A stretch of 5,273 nt of DNA from Candidatus Bathyarchaeota archaeon (GCA_029881555.1 JAOUMI010000054.1:1-5273), one strand, 5' to 3'; positions 1 to 5,273 are shown, numbered from the stretch's first letter. The notes: generated from the letters alone by a model not told the origin. Numbers and translations are program-made.

Positions 1-1150
1 AATCATCAAGGTTTCCCACGGGTACGTGCGGGAAGGACTAGACGGAAGGCTGGAGTTACACGTGGGAATGCGGGGTGAGATTCAGGTCTCCCCATCAAGC
101 GCGGTGGATGATGAATATCCTCCTGTCACGCGGTTTACACAAAAGATTAAGGAAATAACGGGAAAACACAAGGAGGCGATTGTGCTCGGCGCTGTTCAAA
201 GCGTCCACCCAGTATCCGAGTTCAAGAGGTCAGACGGAACATGCGGCAAGGTGAGGAGGTTGCAGCTGAGGGACGAAACCGGACAAATAACCGTCGTCTT
301 TTGGAACGAGAAGGTCGACCAGCTGGGTGAAGTGAAAAAGGGTGACTACCTTCAACTCCTGAACACCAGGGTAAAAGAGCAACTCGGCGGTCGAATCGAA
401 TTGCACGCTGAAAAAAGAACGCAGATCGAAACTCTCACCGAGGTGCCACCCCATCTCAAACCGCCCCTCGATCTCCCCACACAAACTACAAAAGTACAAG
501 AACTAGAACCAAACATTCGTGACGTACACATTTTAGCCAGAGTCGTGGACGCCAGTGAAGTCAGAGAATTCAAACGCCCAAGCGGCGACAAGGGACAAAT
601 TTCCACACTTCTGATAAAAGACGAAACCGGAACCATAAGCCTCAACCTCTGGGATGAAAAGGCACTCCTCTCCGAACGAATCCATCCAGGAGACATCGTG
701 TTGGCTGAGGGAGCCTACACGCGTGAACGGTTCGGAAGGGTAAACCTAAACATCGGAAGAAGAGGAACGCTAAGCTTAAACCCCGAGTTGGCGGAGGCGG
801 AGAAACCTCCACCTTATGAAGAAGTGACAGTGAAAATAGCTGAGGTCAAGGAGGGTGGACCATTCACTGTTAGGGGAACACTTGCAGAAAACCCCACGAA
901 CAGAGAGGTCGTCACAGCTCGAGATGCGAAGGTTACAGTTGCCTCCTTTGAGTTAACAGATGACACCGGAAAGATCAGAGTCTCAGCGTGGAGAAGGCTG
1001 GCACACCTTGTCAAAGACCTGCCTGCTGGAACTCAAATCGAGATAAGAAACGCGTACGCCAAGAAGGGCTTCGGAGACCAACTGGAACTCACCACCCGCG
1101 CTTTCACATCCTTAGAGGTCTTGTCTAAACCAGAAAAATCATCAACGTGA
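1..1150 (+). CDS. Replication protein A-like ssDNA-binding protein, multiple OB folds (5' end cut by window)
   Basis: This is probably an archaeal RPA subunit, which coats single-stranded DNA in replication, repair and recombination. The frame is open from base 2 and stops with TGA at 1148-1150, leaving 382 visible residues. The codons before the GTG at base 26 already read like the last strands of an OB fold (GYVREGL, then ELHVG), so that GTG is not the true start. Three complete OB folds follow, at about 176-425, 527-778 and 824-1126. Each carries the family signature of a D-E/D-T-G turn followed by a strand ending in W: LRDETGQI..FW, IKDETGTI..LW and TDDTGKI..AW. The whole protein therefore has at least four OB folds, resembling multi-OB archaeal RPA. 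I see no C-terminal zinc finger; the protein ends in a short polar tail. The family call is firm. The exact RPA class is uncertain because the N-terminus is missing. Confidence 0.85.
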   Translation, partial: IIKVSHGYVREGLDGRLELHVGMRGEIQVSPSSAVDDEYPPVTRFTQKIKEITGKHKEAIVLGAVQSVHPVSEFKRSDGTCGKVRRLQLRDETGQITVVFWNEKVDQLGEVKKGDYLQLLNTRVKEQLGGRIELHAEKRTQIETLTEVPPHLKPPLDLPTQTTKVQELEPNIRDVHILARVVDASEVREFKRPSGDKGQISTLLIKDETGTISLNLWDEKALLSERIHPGDIVLAEGAYTRERFGRVNLNIGRRGTLSLNPELAEAEKPPPYEEVTVKIAEVKEGGPFTVRGTLAENPTNREVVTARDAKVTVASFELTDDTGKIRVSAWRRLAHLVKDLPAGTQIEIRNAYAKKGFGDQLELTTRAFTSLEVLSKPEKSST

Positions 1151-1167
1151 AAACATGATTATTGCAA

Positions 1168-1290
1168 ATGGCTCCAAAAATTCTTGCTATGAATTCGCTA
1201 GCAGAACGGAAAATAGCGTCACAACGGAAACTCTTACTCGCTATCGGCCTAGCAACAAGCGAGGCTAAAGCCTTGAGTCCACTCGTCTGA
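1168..1290 (+). CDS. Doubtful 40-codon open frame between RPA and Alba
   Basis: An ATG at 1168 opens a 40-residue frame ending in TGA at 1288-1290, lying 17 bases after the RPA stop. The product would be basic and helix-prone, with the stretch RKLLLAIGLATSEAKAL in its second half. That stretch loosely recalls the first helix of TrmB-type helix-turn-helix regulators (typically LGLTEYEAKAYLAL), but only about half of the positions agree. There is no Shine-Dalgarno sequence in front of the ATG, unlike every other gene in the window. It overlaps a hairpin/oligo-T element on the other strand. It could be a leaderless small gene, a decayed fragment of a regulator, or chance. I favour chance or remnant. 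The rest of the 150-base gap holds nothing I recognise, with no tRNA-like arms. Confidence 0.15.
   Translation: MAPKILAMNSLAERKIASQRKLLLAIGLATSEAKALSPLV
1176..1206 (-). terminator. Possible terminator of the Alba transcript
   Basis: Read on the minus strand, TTCTGCTA (1206-1199) can pair with TAGC-A-AGAA (1189-1181). The stem has eight pairs with one bulged A and a nine-base loop. It is followed directly by five T (1180-1176). It lies about 95 bases beyond the alba stop codon, in the gap between converging genes. Archaeal termination depends mainly on the oligo-T run, so the hairpin may be incidental. The stem is A/T-rich and imperfect, hence the low confidence. Confidence 0.3.
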
Positions 1291-1300
1291 GAAGTTGCTA

Positions 1301-1678
1301 CTAAGATTTGCCTTTACCCACTGTTATTTCGATGGTGGAGACGTTGGACTTTTGACCTCCCTCTCTAATCATTTCTTCCGTGCCAATCTCGATGTTTTTA
1401 AGCCCTAGATCCTTCACAAAAGCTCGTCGAAGCAGTTCAACGGTGTCAACGGCTGTACTGATTGCCCGTCCCCTCGCTTTGACTACAACTTCGTTTCCGC
1501 CTGCGTTGAAGAAAGTGAGGCAGGCAACAACATAGTTCATCACTGGTTTTCTTCCAATCAGAACAACGTTTTCAGCTGGTTTTTTAGCCACTTCTTTGGC
1601 CGCTTCTGCTGTTTCTCTTTTTTCGGGTTTTACTGGTTTTTCAGGTTTTTTCAGGTTTTTTTGTTTTTCTTTTGCCAA
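1301..1678 (-). CDS. albA: Alba-family chromatin/RNA-binding protein with charged N-terminal tail
   Basis: Alba is a small dimeric protein that coats DNA and also binds RNA in archaea. Residues 37-123 form the Alba domain, with the signature motifs NVVLIGRKPVMNYV (37-50), VVVKARGRAIS and the C-terminal NVSTIEITV. The invariant lysine of the G-x-K-P loop is K44. The residue before it, equivalent to the acetylated Lys16 of Sulfolobus Alba, is R43. The first 36 residues are an added tail rich in Lys, Pro and Glu with repeated KPEK units, which makes the protein 125 residues against about 90-100 for typical archaeal Alba. The start is TTG at 1678-1676, with GGGAG at 1687-1683 as ribosome site. 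Going upstream in frame there is no ATG or GTG before a stop, so TTG is the only supported start. The stop is TAG. The gene is divergent from porG and converges with RPA. Confidence 0.93.
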   Translation of the reverse strand: MAKEKQKNLKKPEKPVKPEKRETAEAAKEVAKKPAENVVLIGRKPVMNYVVACLTFFNAGGNEVVVKARGRAISTAVDTVELLRRAFVKDLGLKNIEIGTEEMIREGGQKSNVSTIEITVGKGKS

Positions 1679-1743
1679 GTTTCTCCCTTCTAGTTGATGG
1701 TGACGTTTGTGGTAAAGCTATCCTATAGATTGGGTTGGACCCC

Positions 1744-1756
1744 TCTTATAGTTTTC
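1744..1756 (-). promoter_or_regulatory. Candidate TATA/BRE promoter of alba
   Basis: On the minus strand the sequence reads GGAAAACTATAAG (1756-1744), a purine-rich BRE-like stretch followed by a TATA-like box. Transcription starting about 25 bases downstream, near 1720, would give an untranslated leader of roughly 40 bases. That leader would contain the GGGAG ribosome site. A second weaker TATA-like stretch lies at 1728-1723 (CTATAG). The assignment rests on pattern and spacing only. Confidence 0.35.
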
Positions 1757-1842
1757 CATGTCTCATCGATTTCATTTCTAAATGACAAAACCGTCCCTTT
1801 TTGGGCTCAGCCCTGTCAACTGTTGTCAATCCATGTTGGCGA

Positions 1843-1912
1843 TCGCTGCGCTAAGTCCCTTGGTCGCTGTACTAAGATCATAAGGCGCTAAGCGGCACGG
1901 TTAATAAGCGCC
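1843..1912. repeat. Cluster of GCGCTAAG-type repeats upstream of porG
   Basis: GCGCTAAG occurs exactly at 1848-1855 and 1885-1892, with a related GTACTAAG at 1869-1876. An inverted relative, GCGCTTAT on the minus strand, lies at 1911-1904. The first two direct copies sit inside longer matching stretches (1843-1855 and 1864-1876, 11 of 13 bases identical) spaced 21 bases apart, about two helical turns. GGCGCT (1884-1889) and AGCGCC (1907-1912) form an inverted repeat enclosing most of the TATA-like box of the por operon. The position suits an operator for a regulator of the por genes. No known regulator site is recognised. Confidence 0.35.
1901..1908 (+). promoter_or_regulatory. Candidate TATA box of the por operon
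   Basis: TTAATAAG is the best TATA-like stretch upstream of porG. A start about 25 bases downstream, near 1930, would leave a leader of about 40 bases that includes the strong AAGGAGG ribosome site at 1955-1961. The usual A-rich BRE is not obvious in front of it, so the call is tentative. It overlaps the right arm of the inverted repeat at 1884-1912. Confidence 0.3.
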
Positions 1913-1971
1913 GGAGAGCATTCTATCAATTCAACACTCTCAAGGCGGATGAAAAAGGAGGAAATCAAAAG

Positions 1972-2532
1972 GTGGTAGTGTTTAAAGAGGTTAGATGGCA
2001 CGGTAGGGGCGGACAAGGAGTATGGACAGCAAGTGAATTGCTCGCGAAAGCCGCCATACACGAGGGAAAATATATCCAATCATTCCCTGAATTCGGACCG
2101 GAACGCATGGGAGCACCAATGCGTGCCTACACCAGAATCAGCGACAAACCCATCAATCTGCACTGCGCCATCTACACGCCGGATGTAGCGGTTGTCCTCG
2201 ACCCAACTCTGTTCAAGACGGTTCCCGTAACCGAGGGGCTTCCAGAAGACGGCATCTTAGTCGTGAACGCTCGGGAAAGCCCTACCGAAGTCCGGAAGCG
2301 ACTAAACTTCGCCGGACGCAAAGTTTGGACCGTTCCCGCAACGGACATAGCGGTTAAGATGTTGGGAAGAACAGTTACTAACACCGCTATGCTGGGAGCT
2401 GTCGCAAGAGCGTCAGGAATCGTGGGTCTAGAAAGCATAGAAAAGGCTGTAAAAGAACGTTTTCCACTCAAAATAGCCGAGAAAAATGTTGCGGTGGTAA
2501 AGGAAGCGTATGGGGAGGCGAAATCGGGATGA
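1972..2532 (+). CDS. porG: Pyruvate:ferredoxin oxidoreductase, gamma subunit
   Basis: This is the gamma subunit of a four-subunit 2-oxoacid:ferredoxin oxidoreductase, cytoplasmic, 186 residues, which is normal for the family. The hallmark glycine-rich loop W-H-GRGGQG is at residues 9-16. The conserved FPEFGPERMGAPM block is at 38-50, and NTAMLGA at 137-143 belongs to the same domain. The start is GTG 1972, ten bases after AGGAGG (1956-1961). A second GTG two codons later (1978) is possible but worse placed. It is the first gene of the operon and its stop overlaps the porD start by four bases (ATGA), pointing to coupled translation. Gamma subunits of pyruvate and branched-chain (ketoisovalerate) enzymes are close relatives. 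The pyruvate assignment rests on the whole operon and is probable, not proven. Confidence 0.93.
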   Translation: MVVFKEVRWHGRGGQGVWTASELLAKAAIHEGKYIQSFPEFGPERMGAPMRAYTRISDKPINLHCAIYTPDVAVVLDPTLFKTVPVTEGLPEDGILVVNARESPTEVRKRLNFAGRKVWTVPATDIAVKMLGRTVTNTAMLGAVARASGIVGLESIEKAVKERFPLKIAEKNVAVVKEAYGEAKSG

Positions 2533-2807
2533 CCTCTAAACAAAAGGGCTGGAAAGAAATCCCAATCGCCGGCGTGTGCTGGACGCCAACCACAGAATAC
2601 CTCACAGGAGACTGGAGAACGTTCAAACCAGTCCCGGACCTGCAGAAATGCAACAAATGCCTGCTATGCTACGTGTACTGCCCAGACGGAGCCATCGAAT
2701 GGAAACGAGAAGCTGAGAAAATCGAATTCAACTACAACTACTGCAAGGGATGCGGCATATGCGCCAACGAGTGCCGCCAAGAAGCGATAAAAATGGTTCG
2801 TGAATAG
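2529..2807 (+). CDS. porD: Pyruvate:ferredoxin oxidoreductase, delta subunit (2x[4Fe-4S] ferredoxin)
   Basis: This is the delta subunit, a small ferredoxin-like protein that passes electrons from the TPP/iron-sulfur core to external ferredoxin. At 92 residues it has the usual length. Two cluster motifs are intact: C41-x2-C44-x2-C47-x3-C51-P, and C72-x2-C75-x2-C78-x3-C82. The second is followed by Arg where Pro is common, a tolerated variation. The N-terminal 35 residues (IPIAGVCW, then TGDWRTFKP) match the PorD-specific extension that docks the domain on the complex, which separates it from free bacterial-type ferredoxins. The ATG at 2529 overlaps the porG stop and has GGGGAGG at 2512-2518 ten bases upstream. 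The stop is TAG at 2805-2807, 19 bases before porA. Confidence 0.95.
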   Translation: MTSKQKGWKEIPIAGVCWTPTTEYLTGDWRTFKPVPDLQKCNKCLLCYVYCPDGAIEWKREAEKIEFNYNYCKGCGICANECRQEAIKMVRE

Positions 2808-2826
2808 AGGAGGAGCTGAAACGAGA

Positions 2827-4056
2827 ATGACAGTAGTTAAGCAAAAATTGCTTGCACTAAGCGGGGACGAAGCGGTGGCGTACGCCGTGAAACAATCCGA
2901 TGTGGACGTGGTAGCTGCATACCCCATAACGCCGCAAACCATAATCGTGGAAAAGTTCAGCGAATATGTGCACAACGGAGAAGTGGACACAGAATTCATA
3001 TGCGTAGAGTCAGAGCACAGCGCCCTAACCGCATGCCTAGCCGCTGCAGCCACCGGAGCGAGAACGTTCACTGCATCAGCGTCCGCTGGACTAGCACTGA
3101 TGCACGAGATTCTGTACGTAACGTCAGGTTGCCGGGCGCCAGTTGTAATGACAATAGTGAACCGAGCTCTATCCGCCCCCATCAACATACACTGTGACCA
3201 CGCAGACAGCATGGTAGAACGAGACGCAAGTTGGATACAGATCTACGTTGAAAACTCACAGGAAGCATACGACTCCACCATACAAGCGTTCAAAATAGCC
3301 GAGCATCCAGATATACTCTTACCAGCCATGGTTATGCTGGACGCGTTCTTTCTTAGCCACACGCTGGAAAGTGTCAACGTGTTACTTGATGCAACCGTGC
3401 GTGAATTCGTTGGGACACGAAAAATACCGCTCGTAAGAAGTCACGAAGGCAAACTGGTGCCTTTTAAGCTGGACCCGAAAAACCCCGTAACCATGGGTCC
3501 GCTGGACCTTTACGATTACTACTTTGAACACAAAAAACAGCAAGAAGAAGCGATGCAAAGAGCCCTGCAAACAATCAAACAAGTACACGATGAATACGGG
3601 GAGATAAGCGGGCGCAGATATGGAAACGGACTCATCGATCCCTACCGACTGGAAGACGCTGATATAGCTGCCATATGCGTAGGATCAACGGCTGGAACAA
3701 CCAAAGTTGTTGTAGATCAGCTTCGCGCCAAAGGAGTAAAGGCTGGGTTACTCCGCCTAAGAACCTATAGACCGTTCCCATCACAAGACCTAAGAGAAGC
3801 GCTGGAAAACGTGAAGGCTATAGCGGTTATGGATCGAAGCAACAGCTTTGGAGCCTATGGAGGCCCAATATTCCACGAAGTGCGCCATGTCCTCTACGAT
3901 GCCCCAACACGCCCACAGGTGGTCAACTATATTTACGGACTGGGAGGAAGAGACATGCCGCAAACCCTCATACACGAAATCTACAAAGACCTGCAAAAAA
4001 TCGTAAAGACAAAACGGGTTGAAAAACCTGTGCAGTTCATAGGAGTAAGAGAATGA
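2827..4056 (+). CDS. porA: Pyruvate:ferredoxin oxidoreductase, alpha subunit
   Basis: The alpha subunit helps bind the 2-oxoacid and the TPP pyrimidine ring at the interface with PorB. The 409 residues match the archaeal four-subunit type. Domain I carries the diagnostic YPITPQT (32-38) with the substrate-contacting Thr, the ESEHSA block (61-66) and the NRALSAPIN segment (112-120). Domain II contains VGSTAGTTK (285-293), the LRTYRPFP motif (311-318) and DRSNSFGAYGG (336-346). I chose the ATG at 2827 because GGAGGAG (2809-2815) sits 11 bases upstream. A GTG at 2800 would add nine residues but would overlap porD and swallow that ribosome site. Codon use is strongly A-ending: ATA for 17 of 26 Ile and GGA for 14 of 23 Gly by my count. 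A 2-ketoisovalerate enzyme is the main alternative. Confidence 0.93.
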   Translation: MTVVKQKLLALSGDEAVAYAVKQSDVDVVAAYPITPQTIIVEKFSEYVHNGEVDTEFICVESEHSALTACLAAAATGARTFTASASAGLALMHEILYVTSGCRAPVVMTIVNRALSAPINIHCDHADSMVERDASWIQIYVENSQEAYDSTIQAFKIAEHPDILLPAMVMLDAFFLSHTLESVNVLLDATVREFVGTRKIPLVRSHEGKLVPFKLDPKNPVTMGPLDLYDYYFEHKKQQEEAMQRALQTIKQVHDEYGEISGRRYGNGLIDPYRLEDADIAAICVGSTAGTTKVVVDQLRAKGVKAGLLRLRTYRPFPSQDLREALENVKAIAVMDRSNSFGAYGGPIFHEVRHVLYDAPTRPQVVNYIYGLGGRDMPQTLIHEIYKDLQKIVKTKRVEKPVQFIGVRE

Positions 4057-4063
4057 GGAGGAG
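4057..4063 (+). promoter_or_regulatory. Ribosome binding site of porB, abutting the porA stop
   Basis: GGAGGAG starts at the base after the porA TGA (4054-4056), and the purine run reaches back into that stop codon. It lies six bases before the porB ATG. It fixes the porB start and makes reinitiation by ribosomes finishing porA likely. Similar GGAGG sites precede porG, porD and porA, so the whole operon uses Shine-Dalgarno-led initiation. Confidence 0.7.
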
Positions 4064-4069
4064 AGAAGA

Positions 4070-5032
4070 ATGAGTTCTGAATGGAAATTCACAACTAAGG
4101 ACCTCGCAGAAAAACCCGAACTCCTGATGCCTGGACATCGAGCGTGCGCAGGATGCGGACCAGCCGTTGTGTATCGGCAGATACTGAAGGCTACGCGAGG
4201 GCCGATAATAGCAACAAACGCAACAGGGTGCATGGAGGTTGTCACAACCATATACCCCTACACAGCATGGAGAATTCCCTGGATTCACACAGCATTCGAA
4301 AACGTGGCTGCAAACGCAGCCGGAATCGAGACGGCACTGAAGGTCATGAAGAGGAAGGGACATCTTAAACATGACCATATTGATGTGATAGCCTTCGCGG
4401 GAGACGGGGGCACCTACGACATCGGCTTACAAGCTCTGTCAGGGGCAGTTGAAAGGGGTCACGACTTCCTCTATGTCCTATATGATAACGAGGCGTACAT
4501 GAACACTGGCATACAGAGGAGCGGTGGGACACCTCACTGTGCTTCGACCACCACCTCGCCTGCTGGCCGCGTGATCCCTGGTAAGCCCGAGTACAAGAAG
4601 CCTATTGCAGACATCATGGTGGCTCACGGCATTCCTTACGTGGCTGCAGCCTCGCCCGCCTACTGGCGAGATCTAATTACAAAGGCTCGGAAGGGCTTAG
4701 AGGTTAAGGGCCCCGCATTCCTACATGCACTCGCGCCTTGTCCGCGTGGCTGGCGTTATGACACAAGTAAAACAATCGAGATTGCGCGTCTAGCGGTGGA
4801 GACCTGCGTTTTTCCACTTTGGGAGGCTGTTGACGGCGAACACTCTTTGTCGGCTCCGAGTAAGGTTATTGCTTTAAAGCCTGAGCGCAAGAAGCCGGTT
4901 AGAGAATATCTGAAGAATCAAGGTCGCTTCCGACATTTGTTCACACCCGAGTTTGAGCACATCATCGATGAAATTGAACATATCGTCGATAGGCGGTGGA
5001 AACTGCTACTCAAGAAGTGTGGTATGGCGTAA
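4070..5032 (+). CDS. porB: Pyruvate:ferredoxin oxidoreductase, beta subunit (TPP-binding)
   Basis: The beta subunit holds thiamine diphosphate and the proximal [4Fe-4S] cluster and is where pyruvate is decarboxylated. It has 320 residues, normal for the family. Cluster ligands are visible as C26 and C29 (CAGCG), C54 (TGCMEVV) and C224 (APCPRGW). The TPP/Mg motif begins at GDGG (111-114) and closes with YDNEAYMNTGIQRS (138-151), giving the expected GDG to N spacing. Start ATG 4070, stop TAA. No residue expected for activity appears to be missing. The oddity is codon use. From residue 151 on, none of 12 Ile codons is ATA and none of 11 Gly codons is GGA, while 13 of 15 Lys codons are AAG. This is unlike porA and the first half of porB, yet the protein remains a smooth family member. 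Confidence 0.95.
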   Translation: MSSEWKFTTKDLAEKPELLMPGHRACAGCGPAVVYRQILKATRGPIIATNATGCMEVVTTIYPYTAWRIPWIHTAFENVAANAAGIETALKVMKRKGHLKHDHIDVIAFAGDGGTYDIGLQALSGAVERGHDFLYVLYDNEAYMNTGIQRSGGTPHCASTTTSPAGRVIPGKPEYKKPIADIMVAHGIPYVAAASPAYWRDLITKARKGLEVKGPAFLHALAPCPRGWRYDTSKTIEIARLAVETCVFPLWEAVDGEHSLSAPSKVIALKPERKKPVREYLKNQGRFRHLFTPEFEHIIDEIEHIVDRRWKLLLKKCGMA

Positions 5033-5035
5033 ATT

Positions 5036-5273
5036 CTAAATTAGCACAAGCAGAGCGACTAAAAGAACACCAGTCGCTGAGAACAATGAAACAGCCAGCC
5101 TTTTGGCTTCCCTAGCCGTTTTTTCAGCGAGAAGACAGAGCGCGCCTATCTGTTCCTCTCCAATAACCTTCACCCCAGAAATAGTCTCCGTGCGCCACGA
5201 AACCTCTGAAAGCTCCAAGTCATTCAGCGCGTCTATCGCAACCTGCCGAACATAGCTAATGAGCTTTGCGTTG
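5036..5273 (-). CDS. Unrecognised protein ending in a membrane segment (5' end cut by window)
   Basis: The frame is open from the right edge of the window down to TAG at 5038-5036, giving 78 visible C-terminal residues. I do not recognise the family. The visible part begins with NAKLISYVRQVAIDAL and a polar, partly helical region. Then comes the charged segment EKTAREAKR, and the chain ends in about 19 hydrophobic residues (AVSLFSATGVLLVALLVLI) with nothing after them. That is the layout of a C-terminally anchored membrane protein with its bulk in the cytoplasm, positive charges being on the inner side. A TTG at 5218 could serve as a start, but the frame continues upstream with protein-like codons, so a start outside the window is more likely. 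It converges on porB, with three bases between the stop codons. Confidence 0.6.
   Translation of the reverse strand, partial: NAKLISYVRQVAIDALNDLELSEVSWRTETISGVKVIGEEQIGALCLLAEKTAREAKRLAVSLFSATGVLLVALLVLI
5097..5124 (+). terminator. Possible oligo-T terminator of the por operon
   Basis: No T-run lies in the three-base gap after porB, so the por transcript must run into the opposing gene. The first run of six T on the plus strand is at 5119-5124, about 90 bases past the porB stop. A short AGCC-TTTT-GGCT hairpin at 5097-5108 lies upstream of it. Archaeal polymerase often stops at such runs. It also encodes part of the opposing protein, so it may be incidental. Confidence 0.22.

Noticed and set aside
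1151..1300. tRNA, box C/D or H/ACA RNA in the RPA-alba gap
   Set aside because: No T-arm consensus or acceptor pairing was found, and the C-box-like and CUGA elements are too far apart for an archaeal C/D RNA. Only short chance stems are seen, for example CTCGCT at 1237-1242 with AGCGAG at 1258-1263.
1655..1665. A-AAA-AAC slippery heptamer in alba, in the correct frame for -1 frameshifting
   Set aside because: It lies only a few codons after the start and the shifted frame ends at once, so a useful product is not expected. It is explained by the lysine-rich repeat.
1694..1891. 65-codon plus-strand frame in the alba-porG intergenic region
   Set aside because: It starts with TTG, lacks a ribosome site, runs across both candidate promoters, and its composition does not resemble a folded or membrane protein.
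1949..1978. Nine-codon leader peptide (MKKEEIKRW) overlapping the porG start
   Set aside because: It is produced by reading through the purine-rich ribosome site. It has no ribosome site of its own and no attenuator-like structure follows.
2800..2826. Upstream GTG as the porA start, adding nine residues
   Set aside because: It overlaps the end of porD and would translate through the clear GGAGGAG ribosome site that serves the ATG at 2827. The extra residues do not look like family sequence.
2664..3212. Long minus-strand frame opposite porD/porA (182 codons)
   Set aside because: It is antisense to well-identified genes, has low-complexity Ala/Ser/Val composition typical of a shadow frame, and matches no family. 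The other antisense frames in the por region (2172-2543, 3790-4251, 4037-4378) were rejected for the same reason.
1..5273. CRISPR arrays, insertion sequences, integrase sites or defence genes
   Set aside because: No spaced direct repeats, transposase motifs or terminal inverted repeats were found. Apart from the small repeat cluster at 1843-1912, the window is ordinary chromosomal gene content.

Overview
The window reads as a piece of an archaeal chromosome. It carries an archaeal replication protein A (RPA) built of repeated OB folds, an Alba chromatin protein, and a four-subunit pyruvate:ferredoxin oxidoreductase of the archaeal/anaerobe type. The protein sequences, the strong GGAGG ribosome sites and the TATA-like promoter elements all fit an anaerobic archaeon. 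A member of the TACK group, for example a Bathyarchaeia-like lineage, is my best guess. That placement is an inference from general resemblance and was not tested by a tree.

Layout from left to right. Bases 1-1150 (+) encode most of an RPA-type single-stranded DNA-binding protein whose start lies outside the window. Bases 1151-1300 are a convergent gap with a 40-codon open frame of doubtful reality and a hairpin/oligo-T element that could end the Alba transcript. Bases 1301-1678 (-) encode Alba with an unusual lysine/proline/glutamate-rich N-terminal tail. Bases 1679-1971 are a divergent promoter region holding a TATA-like box for each direction and a cluster of GCGCTAAG-type repeats. Bases 1972-5032 (+) are a compact operon in the order gamma, delta, alpha, beta (porG-porD-porA-porB). 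Bases 5036-5273 (-) are the C-terminal end of an unrecognised protein that finishes in a membrane segment; it converges on porB with only 3 bases between the stop codons.

The four por genes together specify one enzyme. PorB binds thiamine diphosphate and an iron-sulfur cluster. PorA supplies the 2-oxoacid site and the remaining TPP contacts. PorD carries two [4Fe-4S] clusters toward ferredoxin. PorG completes the complex. The enzyme interconverts pyruvate + CoA with acetyl-CoA + CO2 + reduced ferredoxin. The RPA and Alba genes are information-processing/chromatin genes with no visible functional tie to it.

The gene content is largely ordinary, and I do not see an undescribed multi-gene system here. 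The points most worth a second look are an abrupt codon-usage change inside porB (roughly after base 4400-4520), the repeat cluster upstream of porG, and the tail of Alba.
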